NCBI RefSeq assembly: GCF_000092125.1
Contig: NC_014212.1
Location: forward strand, 1,136,001 to 1,200,000
Length of the DNA: 64,000 nt
Source of the DNA: Allomeiothermus silvanus DSM 9946
GTDB taxonomy: Bacteria > Deinococcota > Deinococci > Deinococcales > Thermaceae
Direction: 5' to 3'
Made by a program: the position numbers and the translations under genes. Of this stretch, positions 16,040-26,026 are shown in pieces (position 1 is the first letter of the stretch; each line of letters opens with the position of its first letter). The notes under the pieces were generated by a model. That model searched no databases, had not been told where the DNA came from, and was given only the letters and a program-made list of their open reading frames with translations.

Positions 16040-18937
16040 ATGATTCCATCGCTGAACCGGAATTCCCTACGTCACCTCGGCCTCATGGTGGTGCTGTTTA
16101 GCGCTTCCGCCCTGCTCAGTGCATGTACAGCCCCGCTACCCGCCCCCGATTTTGACTTCTCCCTCAGCCCCGCGGCGGTTACCTTACAGCAGGGCTCGAG
16201 CCAGAACATCCAAGTGAGCGTTACCCGCAAAGGTAGTTTTAGTGCTCCGCTCACACTGAGGGTGGAGGGTTTACCTAGTGGGATCAGCCATAGCGAGGCG
16301 GCTTTGCCGAGCGGAGCTAGCCAGACGAACCTGACTTTGTCCGCCAGCGAATCGGCGGTCTTAACGGCAGGGGTTGACCTCACGGTTTGGGTCAGCGGGG
16401 GAGGTAAAGAGCGCAGCCGAAGCCTGCGCCTGAGCGTGGTGCCCAAACCTGATCTGCTGCTCGAGCTGAAGGGAAGCGAGATCTCGCTCTATAAAGGCGG
16501 GAGCAATACCATGGCCGTGCAGATCTCACGGGTAGGCGGGTTTGATGACCCAGTGAGCGTCAGTGTGGTCGGGCTGCCCGCGGGGGTCAGTGCCGATCCC
16601 CTGACGATCCCTTCCGGCAGCAGTTTAGGAGCCCTTACCCTGCGGGCTCAAGCCGGTGCCGCAACCCTTAGCGGTCAGCCGATCGAGGTGGAGGCCAGGG
16701 GAGGCGGGTTGGTTCGCACGGCTAACCTCAACCTGACTGTGCTCGACGCCCCCAGCTTCATGCTCGAGCTAACCCCCAGCACCGTGGTCGTCGCGCCCGG
16801 CGAGGGAGGTTCGCTCCAGGTGAGCCTCCGCCGCACCCCAGGGTTTGGCAGTCCGGTGAGCTTGGAATTGTTGAACGCCCCCCCCGGAGTGACAGGCAGC
16901 TTCGATCCCGATACCGTCAGTGGGGACCAGAGCATCCTCCGCCTCAGCGTGGCCGGGGCAGTTCCGCCGGGCGCCTACACCCTCAGCGTGCGTGGCAGCG
17001 GGGGAGGCCAGGAGGCTATACAGAATCTGGTACTGATAGTTTTCGGGTTCAGCCTGACCTTGAGTCCAGCCACCCTGACTTTGCAACAGGGTGAACAGGG
17101 TTCCTCAGCGGTGACGTTGATGCAAAAAGGCGGCTTTGGTGGCGCAGCGACCCTCAGCATCTCGGGTGAGATCGTGGGTAGCGGACCGGACAAGGTAGCG
17201 GCGGTTTTCAGCCCGAACCCCCTTCCCAGTGGCACCAGCATTCTTACCCTGAGCGTCGGGTCAGCTGTACCGGCGGGGGTCTATATCCTGAACCTTACTG
17301 GGGTCAGCGGGAGTTTGAGCGACAGCAAGATCCTGCAACTCACCGTAACCCAGCCGAGCCTGAGCCTCGACCCCGAGAGCGCTACCGTGCTGGGTAAAGA
17401 CCCCCCTGAACCTGCCCAGATCTCCTTGAGGGCCACCCTGAGCGGGGGGAGCGGGCAACTTCGTTGGGAACTGGCTGGCCCCGGCTCACTCTCGAGCACC
17501 ACCGGCTCGAGCGTGACCTATACTCCCCCAGTCTGTTTCTCCAGCGCAGCCACCGCTTTAGTGACTGTGAGCGTGGAGGGCACCAGCGCCCGTAAGACAG
17601 CGACCATCGCGCTCAACCCAGCCACCCGCAACGACCTGACCGTGAACTTTACCGGTCTGCCCACTGGCCTGAGCGGATCGGTACGGGTTCAAGGGCCGGG
17701 GGACTTTGACCGCACCCTCACCGCCAGCCAGACCCTAAGGGACGTTCCAGGGGGCACCTACACCTTCACCCCCAAGGGTGCAGTCCAGCAAGGATCTGTG
17801 GCCGATTGGTACTACCAGGCTAACCCCGCAACCATTACCCTCTCGCCCTGTCGCCCGGCGACGGTAAACCTACCCTATCAACAGCGACCGGGAACGGGCC
17901 GACTCTGGGTGGTGGATAACTCCACGAAGCAGCTCCGGGGTTACCTCCAAGGCAGCGGCACCCCGGTGGAACTAAACCTGAACCTCTCCGGCCCTGAACT
18001 GATGGCTCTCGACCCTCAAGGCAACCTCTGGATCGCTGACTACTTGGGCAACCAGGTAGTAATGTACGCTGCGCAGGATTTGGCCGCAGGGGGAAGTCCG
18101 GCAGCCCGGCTCAAGATCACAGGTAGCGGGATAGACGGTCCTAGCAATGTGGCTTTCGATGCCCAAGGCAACCTCTGGGTAACAGACTGCGGATCGGGGG
18201 TCAGGCCCAATGCGGTGGTCAAATACCAAGCGAGCAAGTTGACCGGGAATTATAGTGGAGAACCTGACCTGGCAATCACCACCTGGAGCGGCCATCTCAA
18301 CTGCCCCTCGTCGCTGACTTTTGACGCGACAGGAAACCTGTGGGTAGCCTCGTTCCTCTCCGACGAGATCCTCAAGTACACCCCGTCCCAGTACGCTGCT
18401 TCGTATTCGGGTCGCCCAGCCCTCATCGTGCATGGGGCTTCGACCCAGATCCTGCGCCCGACCAATCTCGCTTTTGACTCGCTGGGTAATCTCTGGGTCT
18501 CGAGCATCCAGAGCGGAATGCTGCTCCGCTTCGATAAGAACACCTTGCCCCCAGACTGCGACCCCTTGCCCGCTTGCACTGGGGGGACAGGGACTTACGA
18601 AGCCGCGCCGAGCAAAGTGGTGACGGGTCTCAATCAGCCCTGGGGGTTGGCCTTCGACAACCAGGGTGATCTCTGGGTGACCGAAGGAACCCCCTGGTTA
18701 GGCCCTCAGGCTCTGGGGGTGAGCCCACAAAGCCCTCGAGCCCTGCGGCTTCAGAGTTTGGTAGGTGTCCGGTCACAAAGCGCGGATAAGCGGGTTTTGA
18801 AGTTTGCTGCAGCGGACATTGAAGCCGGGGGAACTCCAACCCCAGTCGCGGAACTCGGCGGTTTCACCGCCCCGGCTGGGCTGGTCCTCAACCTTCCTCC
18901 GGCAGGACTCCCGTTCTACAGCCGTCCGGCTCCATAA
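16040..18937 (+). CDS. Large lipoprotein with Ig-like repeats, PEGA-like segment and NHL-type propeller
   Basis: The product has about 965 residues from ATG 16040. A signal peptide with lipobox (SASALLSAC) predicts a lipid-anchored surface protein. Four related units of 85-100 residues follow, recognisable by LSPAAVTLQQG, KGSEISLYKGG, LTPSTVVVAPG and LSPATLTLQQG with GF..P/A strands between, probably Ig-like domains. Next come another beta domain and a PEGA-like part (LTVNFTGLPTGLSGSVRV). The C-terminal third has repeats of the form DPQGNLWIAD, DAQGNLWVTD, DATGNLWVAS, DSLGNLWVSS and DNQGDLWVTE, typical of NHL/SMP-30-like beta-propellers. The function is unknown, probably ligand or cell-surface binding. 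Confidence 0.75.
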   Translation: MIPSLNRNSLRHLGLMVVLFSASALLSACTAPLPAPDFDFSLSPAAVTLQQGSSQNIQVSVTRKGSFSAPLTLRVEGLPSGISHSEAALPSGASQTNLTLSASESAVLTAGVDLTVWVSGGGKERSRSLRLSVVPKPDLLLELKGSEISLYKGGSNTMAVQISRVGGFDDPVSVSVVGLPAGVSADPLTIPSGSSLGALTLRAQAGAATLSGQPIEVEARGGGLVRTANLNLTVLDAPSFMLELTPSTVVVAPGEGGSLQVSLRRTPGFGSPVSLELLNAPPGVTGSFDPDTVSGDQSILRLSVAGAVPPGAYTLSVRGSGGGQEAIQNLVLIVFGFSLTLSPATLTLQQGEQGSSAVTLMQKGGFGGAATLSISGEIVGSGPDKVAAVFSPNPLPSGTSILTLSVGSAVPAGVYILNLTGVSGSLSDSKILQLTVTQPSLSLDPESATVLGKDPPEPAQISLRATLSGGSGQLRWELAGPGSLSSTTGSSVTYTPPVCFSSAATALVTVSVEGTSARKTATIALNPATRNDLTVNFTGLPTGLSGSVRVQGPGDFDRTLTASQTLRDVPGGTYTFTPKGAVQQGSVADWYYQANPATITLSPCRPATVNLPYQQRPGTGRLWVVDNSTKQLRGYLQGSGTPVELNLNLSGPELMALDPQGNLWIADYLGNQVVMYAAQDLAAGGSPAARLKITGSGIDGPSNVAFDAQGNLWVTDCGSGVRPNAVVKYQASKLTGNYSGEPDLAITTWSGHLNCPSSLTFDATGNLWVASFLSDEILKYTPSQYAASYSGRPALIVHGASTQILRPTNLAFDSLGNLWVSSIQSGMLLRFDKNTLPPDCDPLPACTGGTGTYEAAPSKVVTGLNQPWGLAFDNQGDLWVTEGTPWLGPQALGVSPQSPRALRLQSLVGVRSQSADKRVLKFAAADIEAGGTPTPVAELGGFTAPAGLVLNLPPAGLPFYSRPAP

Positions 18938-18953
18938 AGCCAAACTGAGCGAT

Positions 18954-18977
18954 GAACCCCCTCGCAAGAGGGGGTTC
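18954..18977. terminator. Strong bidirectional hairpin between convergent genes
   Basis: GAACCCCCTC and GAGGGGGTTC form a perfect 10-bp stem with a GCAA tetraloop. It sits in the 42-base gap between the lipoprotein stop and the mutS2 stop and can serve both. Confidence 0.75.
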
Positions 18978-18979
18978 GG

Positions 18980-21265
18980 CTACTTCCGCAAATGCACTAC
19001 CGTCACCCCGTGCCCCCCCTCGTAGGGCACCGCGTCGTGGAAGGTCTCCACCCGCTTGTCGCGCCGTAAGGCCTCGCGGATGGCGTTCCTCAGGGCACCG
19101 GTACCTTTGCCGTGCAACAGCCGCACCGGGGTCTCGCCCAGGCTCTTGGCCTCGGTGAGGAAGTCATCAATCGCTAATAGCGCCTCGTCCACGGTCATGC
19201 CGCGCAGGTTGAGTTCGGCATCGAAATTGCTTTTGACCCGCGCTCCACCGCCATGGCCCTGGGGTGCTTGCAACACCTGCAAGCTAGAGAGGGGTAGGCT
19301 CATCTTGACCGAGCCCATCTGCACCAAGGCCTCGCTGCCCCGCACCTCGAGTACCCGGGCTTGCGCGTTGTACTCCGGGACATGCACAGTAGCTCCTGCA
19401 GTTACCTGAGGGAAGGTAGGTTGGGGTTTGGGCGCTTTCTGGTAGCGGCCCCTTAGCTGCATTAGCTCTTGCAGGGCTTTGCCCTGCCCCTCACTCTTGC
19501 CCCGAAGGCGCACCTGCCGCAGGCGCTCTTGGGCCTCGCTCACCAGCATCTCGGCTTCGCGGCGGGCCTCCTCCAGGAGCTGTTGGCGGTTTTGCTCGAG
19601 GTCACGCAACTGGGCCTGAAGCTCTTCCCGCTCCCGCCGGGCCTGGCCTTGAAGCTGCTCCGCTTCGGCCAGTCGTTGCCGGAGGCTTTCCCGCTCGGCT
19701 TCCAGCGCGGCCAATAGGCGTTCGACCCGCCCTCCTTCAGGGCCCAACAGCGCTTCGGCGCGGACGTTGAGGGCCTCGGGGAAGCCTAGCCGCCGGGCAA
19801 TGGCCAAAGCGTAGCTGCGGCCCGGCGTACCCACCACCAACTGGTAGGTGGGCGCTAGGCGCTCGAGGTCGAAACGCATCGAGGCGTTGTGTACGCCCGG
19901 GGTTTCCTGGGCGAAGGCCTTGAGCGGGGAGAGGTGGGTGGTGATGAGGCCCCGCGCCCCGCGCTCGAGCAAGGCTTCCAAGAAAGCTTGGGCGAGCGCC
20001 GCCCCTTCCTCGGGGTCGGTGCCGGAACCCAGCTCGTCGATGAGCACCAGGCTTTGGGGGGTGGCTTCAGCCAGGACCCCCTTGAGCCTGAGCAGGTGCG
20101 CGGCAAAGGTCGATAGGCTGGCCTCGAGCGACTGCTCGTCGCCGATATCCACAAATACTTTGTCCGGAAAAGCCAGGTTAGCAGCCTTGGCTGCTACGTA
20201 AAGCCCGCTTTGGGCCATCAACACGGCCAGCCCCAGGGTTTTGAGCAAGGCGGTCTTACCGCCCATGTTGGGGCCGGTAAGGAGCAGCAGCCGCGCGGTT
20301 TGGGAAAGCTCGAGGTCGTTTGCCACCGCGCCAGGGATAAGCGGGTGCCAAACCTGCTCGAGGTGGTAGGTGCCCTCGGTGTTGAAACGTGGTTTGCTGA
20401 GGCCCCAGTCCTCGGTCAGTGCGGCGGCGGCCCGGGCCAGATCGAGTTCGGTAAGGGCTGCGAGGGTCTGGTCGATCTGTGGGTCTTGGGCCAGGAGGCC
20501 GGTCAGCTCGAAGAGAATACGGGCGATCTCGGCTTCTTCCTCGAGGCGCAGACTATACAGTTGGTTGTTGAGCGGTACCACGCTGCTGGGCTCGATGAAG
20601 ACCGTCACCCCGGTGTCGGATTGGTCGAGCACGATCCCCGGGACCTGATGTTGAAAACTCGCCTTGACGGGGATCACATAGCGGTCCCGGCGCAGGGTGA
20701 TGTAGCGTTCCTGGATGGCGCTACCTGCGCGGTCCATGATGCTGTAAAGCCGCTGCTGGATCTGTTCGCGCAGCGGGCCCAGCCGTTTGCGAATCTGGGA
20801 TAGCCGGGGGCTAGCTGAGTCCTTGACACTACCGTCAAAGTCCAGGCTCTCTGCCACCCGGCGACGGTACAGGGTGTGTTCCCCGATGCGCTCGGCCAGG
20901 GCCGAGAGCCGCTGAGTACCGGCATGGCCGGGCCGCTGGTGCGGCTTCACTTCGCCGATCTCCAGTAGCTCGTGTTTGAGCGCCGCGGCCGCCTCGAGCG
21001 TGTGGGCGATGCTCAGCAGTTCCATCCCCGAAAGCCGTTTTCCCTCGCGGGCGGTGGCCAGTGGAGCCCGTATGTCGCTGATCCCACCCAGCCGGTAGGG
21101 GTAGCTGAGCGCCTCAGCGATAGTGGCTTGTTGGGCTAAAGCCTCCTCCAGTGAGGATTTGGGCGCGATGGCAAAAGCCGCCTCCTGGCCCATAAAGGTG
21201 GAGGCGCGGTCCGCTAAAGCCTGGCGGATACGGTAAAACTCGAGAGCCTCCAAAGCATCGCGCAT
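18980..21265 (-). CDS. mutS2: Endonuclease MutS2
   Basis: 761 residues. A MutS-type core is followed by Walker A GPNMGGKTALLKTLG, the DIGDEQSLEASLSTFAAH signature and Walker B LVLIDELGSGTDPEEGA. A long Glu/Arg/Gln-rich coiled coil (about 510-620) leads to a C-terminal Smr nuclease domain with LNLRGMTVDEAL and LLHGKGTGALRNAI. MutS2 acts on branched DNA or stalled ribosomes and suppresses homologous recombination; it is not part of mismatch repair. TATACT upstream of the ATG is a probable -10. Confidence 0.95.
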   Translation of the reverse strand: MRDALEALEFYRIRQALADRASTFMGQEAAFAIAPKSSLEEALAQQATIAEALSYPYRLGGISDIRAPLATAREGKRLSGMELLSIAHTLEAAAALKHELLEIGEVKPHQRPGHAGTQRLSALAERIGEHTLYRRRVAESLDFDGSVKDSASPRLSQIRKRLGPLREQIQQRLYSIMDRAGSAIQERYITLRRDRYVIPVKASFQHQVPGIVLDQSDTGVTVFIEPSSVVPLNNQLYSLRLEEEAEIARILFELTGLLAQDPQIDQTLAALTELDLARAAAALTEDWGLSKPRFNTEGTYHLEQVWHPLIPGAVANDLELSQTARLLLLTGPNMGGKTALLKTLGLAVLMAQSGLYVAAKAANLAFPDKVFVDIGDEQSLEASLSTFAAHLLRLKGVLAEATPQSLVLIDELGSGTDPEEGAALAQAFLEALLERGARGLITTHLSPLKAFAQETPGVHNASMRFDLERLAPTYQLVVGTPGRSYALAIARRLGFPEALNVRAEALLGPEGGRVERLLAALEAERESLRQRLAEAEQLQGQARREREELQAQLRDLEQNRQQLLEEARREAEMLVSEAQERLRQVRLRGKSEGQGKALQELMQLRGRYQKAPKPQPTFPQVTAGATVHVPEYNAQARVLEVRGSEALVQMGSVKMSLPLSSLQVLQAPQGHGGGARVKSNFDAELNLRGMTVDEALLAIDDFLTEAKSLGETPVRLLHGKGTGALRNAIREALRRDKRVETFHDAVPYEGGHGVTVVHLRK

Positions 21266-21331
21266 ACCAAAGGCCCAGTATAGCCGATGCCCCTCGAGCT
21301 ATCCTAAACTAATCCGCAATTGGCCGGGATC

Positions 21332-23062
21332 TTAAGTAATCTGGAAAACTCCTAAACCGTGGACCACGGCTCTTCCGCCCATCTTTTCCCCGCTTAAGAG
21401 GTTTTGGCTGGGCGGCAGCTCGAGGCGCACCGGGGTGGGAGCCGCGTACACCCAGACCTCCTGGCCCTGGTAGACCCGTTTGTAGGCGATCGCGCCGGTG
21501 GGGGCCTGGAGCGGCAGGAGCCCGCCCCGGCGCAAAGCAGGGGTGTTCTTGCGCAGGTGGATGAGCCGCCGAGTCCACTCGAGCACCTCCCGGTTCCATT
21601 TCGACTCGTCCCAGGGGAAACTTCCCCGGCACATCGGGTCGCCGTTCCAGACCTCGTAGGGGTTGCTCTGGTTGAGGGCGATTTCGTTGCCGTAGTACAG
21701 GCCGGGCGCGCCGGGGAAGGTGAGCAAAATGCCCAGAGCCATCTTGTATAGCTCAACGTCTCCCCGCAACCGCCAGAAGGCCCGGGGTACGTCGTGGCTG
21801 TCGAGGAGGGTATACATGGTCTGGCGGATCTGCAAGGGTAGCGCGGCGTAGTGGTCCCAGAGGGTCTGCCAGGCCTCTGAAGCGCTCACCTCTACCTCCC
21901 AACCGTAGATGTTCCTGCCGCTGAGCCACTCGAGCAGCGGGTTGGCAAAGCCGTGGTAGTGCATCGAACCATCCAGAGTGTGGGCTCGGAGGTGGTTCGT
22001 GGAGTCAAAGAAAAGCTCCCCGAACACGAAGGCCTCAGGGTTTTCCTCGCGGCTGTTGCGGTGGATGAGGCGGAGCAGCTCGAGGTTGTGCCGGTCCGTT
22101 CCACCCTCCCCGATCTGGTGGGCCACGTCCAGCCGCCAGCCATCGGCGCCTTTGCGCAGCCAGTGGCGCACCGGAGCGTGGTAGCCATCGAGCCAGCGCT
22201 CTACTGCCAGCGGGCTGGCATAGTCGAGCTTGGGCAGGGTCTTGACCCCCATGAAAGAGGCGTAGCTGCCGTCGGCGTGGAAAGTGAATTGGCTGGCTTC
22301 GGGCGAATCGGGGTCGTGCAGGGCTTTCTGAAAGTCCGGATGGGCGTCGCCTATGTGGTTGAACACCCCGTCCAGCACGATTTTCAGGCCGTGGGCGTGG
22401 AGGTCGGCGACCAGCCTATCAAAAGCTTCGTTGCCGCCCAAGTAGGGGTCCACGTTGAGGTAATCCAGCCCGTCGTAGCGGTGGTTGGAGCGGCTGGGCA
22501 GGATAGGGGTGAGGTAGAGCGCTTCGATGCCTAACTCCTGGAGGTAACCCAAGGCCTGGCGGATGCCCTCGAGGTCGCCCCCGTAGTGTTGCAACGGCCC
22601 GATCTTGAGGTCTACCGGATCGTCCCATGCCTTCTTCACGATCTTCTGGCCCATGTAGATCCACTCGCCGTCTTTGGGGTCGTTGGAGGGATCGCCGTTT
22701 TTGAAGCGGTCCGGGAAGATCTGGTAAAACACCGCCCCCACCGCCCACTCCGGCACGCTGGGGGCCGAAAGCAAGTGAAAGAAGCGGTCGTAGCGGGGCA
22801 TGGTGCTCGAGGGCCCGCCGCTGGTGAGGTAGACTTTCTCCTCGGGGAGAAAAAAGCAGTAGCGGATGGGAGAAGCATGCATGGGCAGGGTGATCTCCAG
22901 CCCATCCGGGACTGCCTGCAGCGGCCTGCGCTCCACCTCACCAAAGCGCTCGAGGAGCAACACCCCGGCCTTGGCCGAGGTCCGCACCCGTAGGGTCACC
23001 TCGGCGCCCAGCTCGGGGGTCATAGGGCTGACGCAAAAGGGTTCCCAGTCGTGATAATGCAT
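21332..23062 (-). CDS. GH13 cyclomaltodextrinase/neopullulanase-type alpha-glucan hydrolase
   Basis: 576 residues. An N-terminal CBM34-like beta domain (1-110) is followed by the (beta/alpha)8 barrel starting AVFYQIFPDRFKNGDP. The four GH13 regions are visible: DGVFNHIG, GWRLDVAHQ with the nucleophile Asp, FGELF with the acid/base Glu, and LLDSHD. The MPRYDRFF linker and HYGGDLEGI are typical of the neopullulanase subfamily. There is no signal peptide, so it should hydrolyse imported maltodextrins in the cytoplasm. It ends the malE-F-G cluster, four bases after malG. Confidence 0.9.
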   Translation of the reverse strand: MHYHDWEPFCVSPMTPELGAEVTLRVRTSAKAGVLLLERFGEVERRPLQAVPDGLEITLPMHASPIRYCFFLPEEKVYLTSGGPSSTMPRYDRFFHLLSAPSVPEWAVGAVFYQIFPDRFKNGDPSNDPKDGEWIYMGQKIVKKAWDDPVDLKIGPLQHYGGDLEGIRQALGYLQELGIEALYLTPILPSRSNHRYDGLDYLNVDPYLGGNEAFDRLVADLHAHGLKIVLDGVFNHIGDAHPDFQKALHDPDSPEASQFTFHADGSYASFMGVKTLPKLDYASPLAVERWLDGYHAPVRHWLRKGADGWRLDVAHQIGEGGTDRHNLELLRLIHRNSREENPEAFVFGELFFDSTNHLRAHTLDGSMHYHGFANPLLEWLSGRNIYGWEVEVSASEAWQTLWDHYAALPLQIRQTMYTLLDSHDVPRAFWRLRGDVELYKMALGILLTFPGAPGLYYGNEIALNQSNPYEVWNGDPMCRGSFPWDESKWNREVLEWTRRLIHLRKNTPALRRGGLLPLQAPTGAIAYKRVYQGQEVWVYAAPTPVRLELPPSQNLLSGEKMGGRAVVHGLGVFQIT

Positions 23063-23066
23063 CGCA

Positions 23067-24395
23067 CTATTCCTTTACCGAGCCAGCGGTGTAGCCAGAG
23101 ACAAAGTACCGCTGAAACCCATAGAAGGTGAGGAGAATCGGGATTGAGCCCAGCACCGATGCCGCGGCGAAGAGCCCCCACTTGGTCTGAAACTGCCCGG
23201 TGGTGAAGTTCCGCAGGCCCATCCCTACCGTCCAGCTTTCAGAGCCGGTAAGCATCAGGTTCGCTACGATGAACTCGGAGTAGGTGCCCACGAACTGCAA
23301 GAGGAAAATGAACACGAACATCGGGGTCGAGAGGGGCAAGAGGATCAGGTAAAACACCTGCCACTTGGTGGCTCCGTCGATGGTGGCGGCCTCCTCCAGG
23401 CTTTTGCTGATGCTCTCGAGAAATCCTTTGTACACCCAGGTACCGAAGCTGATGATTCCGCCCGAGTAGGCCAGGATCAGGCCAGTATAGGTGTTGAGCA
23501 GATCCAGGTTGGACATCAGCGTGTAGATGGCGATGAGCCCCAAGAAGCCCGGGAACATCTGGACAAAGATGAACACCAAGAGCATGGGGTAGCGCCCCGG
23601 AAAGTCGAAGCGGGCGAAGGCGTACCCTGCCGTCGCGGTGAGGAGCACCGCCAAAAGCCCAGTCAGCGCCGAGACGAACAGGGTGTTGCGCACCCACAAG
23701 ACGAACTTGGCTTCGGTGTTGGGGCTGGTAAATTGGGAAGGCGAGATCAGCAGGACGAGCAGGAACGTCGCTGCCGCAAAAGCTGCCAGGTAGCGGTTTT
23801 GTAGGGCCGCCAAGCGGCTATTCTCCTGGGTATCGCCCATCACCCGCCGGTATGCCGCAACTCCCAACAGTAGCAGTGCAGTAACCGCAACGGCAGCCAG
23901 AAGTAGCCATTGGTAGCCATAGACTACCACCCCGTCGAAGAGCTTGGCGTAGTTCTCGAGGCTGGCCTGCGAGAAGTCGGGGAGGACCCTCGAGTCGAAG
24001 AGCAGATTGCCAGTCCGGGGGGCACTAAACTTGTAGAGGCTGTTGGTGGGGTCAAAGGAGGCCGCCACGATCTGCACCACCGGGTAGTAGGCAAAAAGCA
24101 GGAAGATCCACAAGAGCAGATGGGTCACGCCCTGACCAAACAGCGGCCAGGGGCTCTTGCGACTTCCACGGCGCCGGTTGTTGTAGGCGGTGATGGCCAA
24201 GCTGTAGACCAGGATCAACCCCACGATAACTAAAAGCCCACCCAACGCGTAGAGCCAGCCGTTCTCGATACGCACGAAGCCGAAGGGGACCCGCGGCTGC
24301 ACCCGTCCAGCCAGCTCGGGGGCGTAAAAGAACACCAGCCAGCCCAGGATGGCAGCCCCGATGACCCAGGGGAGCCAACGCGAGAGGCTATTCAC
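23067..24395 (-). CDS. malG: Maltose/maltodextrin ABC transporter permease MalG
   Basis: A 442-residue inner-membrane permease starting at GTG behind AGGAGGTG. It has an N-terminal extension with several hydrophobic segments, longer than E. coli MalG. The binding-protein-dependent transport domain carries the EAA loop EEAATIDGATKWQVFYLILL and ends TAGSVKE. It pairs with MalF; no ATPase gene lies nearby, so a shared MsmX-type ATPase is likely. Confidence 0.9.
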   Translation of the reverse strand: MNSLSRWLPWVIGAAILGWLVFFYAPELAGRVQPRVPFGFVRIENGWLYALGGLLVIVGLILVYSLAITAYNNRRRGSRKSPWPLFGQGVTHLLLWIFLLFAYYPVVQIVAASFDPTNSLYKFSAPRTGNLLFDSRVLPDFSQASLENYAKLFDGVVVYGYQWLLLAAVAVTALLLLGVAAYRRVMGDTQENSRLAALQNRYLAAFAAATFLLVLLISPSQFTSPNTEAKFVLWVRNTLFVSALTGLLAVLLTATAGYAFARFDFPGRYPMLLVFIFVQMFPGFLGLIAIYTLMSNLDLLNTYTGLILAYSGGIISFGTWVYKGFLESISKSLEEAATIDGATKWQVFYLILLPLSTPMFVFIFLLQFVGTYSEFIVANLMLTGSESWTVGMGLRNFTTGQFQTKWGLFAAASVLGSIPILLTFYGFQRYFVSGYTAGSVKE

Positions 24396-24447
24396 GCTGC
24401 ACCTCCTGGGGTAGAGGAGTAGGCTTTTGGCGGTTGGCGTTTTGCAT
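24388..24447 (-). CDS. Possible 19-codon coupling ORF between malF and malG
   Basis: An ATG overlapping the malF TGA (TGATG) opens a frame MQNANRQKPTPLPQEVQRE whose TAG overlaps the first codons of malG. It also contains the malG ribosome site. The arrangement could pass terminating ribosomes from malF to malG. No homologue is recognised and coding is unproven. Confidence 0.35.
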   Translation of the reverse strand: MQNANRQKPTPLPQEVQRE

Positions 24448-25808
24448 CACCGCACCTCCCGCAAAGCCCCTGTCACCCGGAAGTTGATGAGGCTGATCGC
24501 TACGGTGATGATGAAGATGATCACCGAGATAGCCCCGCCCAACCCATAAGCCTGTCCGCCGTCGGCCTGGAAGGCGGTCTTGTAGGCCCAGGAGATGAGG
24601 ATGTCGGTGGACTGGGCGGTGGAAGGTCGCCCCTGGGCAGCGGGTCCCCCTCCGGTGAGGAGGTAGATGAGGCCGAAGTTGTTGAAGTTAAAGGCGAAAG
24701 ATCCGAGTATCAGCGGGGTAAAGGGCTGTCGTAGCAGCGGTAGGGTGATGCCGATGAGGGTCTGCCAGCCGCTCGCCCCGTCGATCTTGGCGGCCTCGTA
24801 TACGTCGTCGGGGATGGTAGTGAGAGCGCCCAAGGTAGCGGTCATCCAGTAGGGAAAACCCAGCCACAGGCTGGTGAGGAGCACCGCGACCTTGGCCCAT
24901 TCGGGGTCGGTATTCCAGGGGATGGGGTAGGAGCCCAGAAGCCCCAAGAAGCGGTTCACCGGCCCGAAATTTACGTTGAGCATGGCGCTCCATACTTGGT
25001 AGCTGATCACTCCTGGTATGGCCCAGGAGATAATCAGGGCGGTGCGGTAAAAGCCGCGCAGCTTGAGCCCTTTGTTGCTGAGAAGAAGCCCCAAGATGAG
25101 TCCGGCCAGGGCCCCCACCGCCACCGCGCCCGCCGCGAACGCCACGTTCCACACGAATACCGGCCAGAGAATGGTGCTGGCCCGGGAGAAGATCTCCACA
25201 TAGTTGCCGAAGCCGATGAAGTGGTAAGCGTTGATGTGGTAGGCCAGGCTGGGGGTAAAGGGCGGAGGGGCGCTCAGCACGATCTGTGTGCCCTCAACCC
25301 GGCTTACCCTCACGGTAGCCCGCTGGGTAGTGGTGGTGATCTCCAGGCGCTCGCCCGCGCAGTCTGCCTTCTCACAGCGCAGGCTCTGGGTTGCGTCGGA
25401 GGCGGCGATGAGGGTGTTGCCCTCCACCCGCACGATCTGGGTCTCCGTGGAGCGGTCCGCCTTACCGTTTCTGAGCCCGGTGTAGTCGGTGAAGCCGAAG
25501 TAGACCGTGAGGATGATCGGATACACCGTGAAAGCCAGCAAGAACACGATGGCCGGGAGCAAGTAGTACCAGTCGATGATGAAGGGAAAGCGCCGGGCGA
25601 TCAAAACCGTGAGTGGCAACAGAAACACCGCGGTGAAGATCAAGGTCAGGTAGCCAGGATACTGGCTATCCAACGGGCGAGGGAACGCGGCCTGCAACCC
25701 CCAATACGCCAGCAGGCCAAGCATAAACGACACCACCAGGGCTCCGCCCAACAGGCCAATCGCCAGGAGAAAGCCCCGCACGCCGGGAGGGGATCGGTAC
25801 ATAGCCAA
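24447..25808 (-). CDS. malF: Maltose/maltodextrin ABC transporter permease MalF
   Basis: A 453-residue membrane protein. Two N-terminal helices are followed by a third near residue 80 (VFLLAFTVYPIILTVYFGFTDY). A large extracytoplasmic segment of about 75 residues (DRSTETQIVRVEG to PSLAYHINAYHFIG) resembles the P2 loop of MalF that touches the binding protein. The permease domain has the EAA loop YEAAKIDGASGWQTLIGITL. It forms a heterodimer with MalG. Confidence 0.9.
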   Translation of the reverse strand: MAMYRSPPGVRGFLLAIGLLGGALVVSFMLGLLAYWGLQAAFPRPLDSQYPGYLTLIFTAVFLLPLTVLIARRFPFIIDWYYLLPAIVFLLAFTVYPIILTVYFGFTDYTGLRNGKADRSTETQIVRVEGNTLIAASDATQSLRCEKADCAGERLEITTTTQRATVRVSRVEGTQIVLSAPPPFTPSLAYHINAYHFIGFGNYVEIFSRASTILWPVFVWNVAFAAGAVAVGALAGLILGLLLSNKGLKLRGFYRTALIISWAIPGVISYQVWSAMLNVNFGPVNRFLGLLGSYPIPWNTDPEWAKVAVLLTSLWLGFPYWMTATLGALTTIPDDVYEAAKIDGASGWQTLIGITLPLLRQPFTPLILGSFAFNFNNFGLIYLLTGGGPAAQGRPSTAQSTDILISWAYKTAFQADGGQAYGLGGAISVIIFIITVAISLINFRVTGALREVR

Positions 25809-25991
25809 GTCCTCCTATTAGCTCAGGCAGATTCTAACGTACTTCCAAAGCTGTAGACAGACGATCCGGGCATGGGGAAGGGATTTTTTCGCGATCTCCC
25901 CGCTTTTCTCCGCCTCGGGATAAACCCTTTTTGATAGGTTTTGATAGACCAAAGCTTCCGATAAGGTCAGGGCGAGGACGGGTAAAACTTT

Positions 25992-26016
25992 GGCCCCCAC
26001 CGCACCGGTGGGGGCC
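25992..26016 (-). terminator. malE-malF intergenic stem-loop
   Basis: GGCCCCCACC and GGTGGGGGCC form a perfect 10-bp stem with a 5-base loop, ten bases after the malE stop. A hairpin here would allow high malE and lower malFG expression, as in other mal operons. The remaining gap to malF (about 180 bases) shows no convincing gene. Confidence 0.6.
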
Positions 26017-26026
26017 AGCGTGGTGC

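Noticed and set aside
16040-18937. Large lipoprotein as an enzyme of the SMP-30 lactonase type
   Set aside because: The propeller repeats are present, but no recognisable metal-binding residues could be placed.
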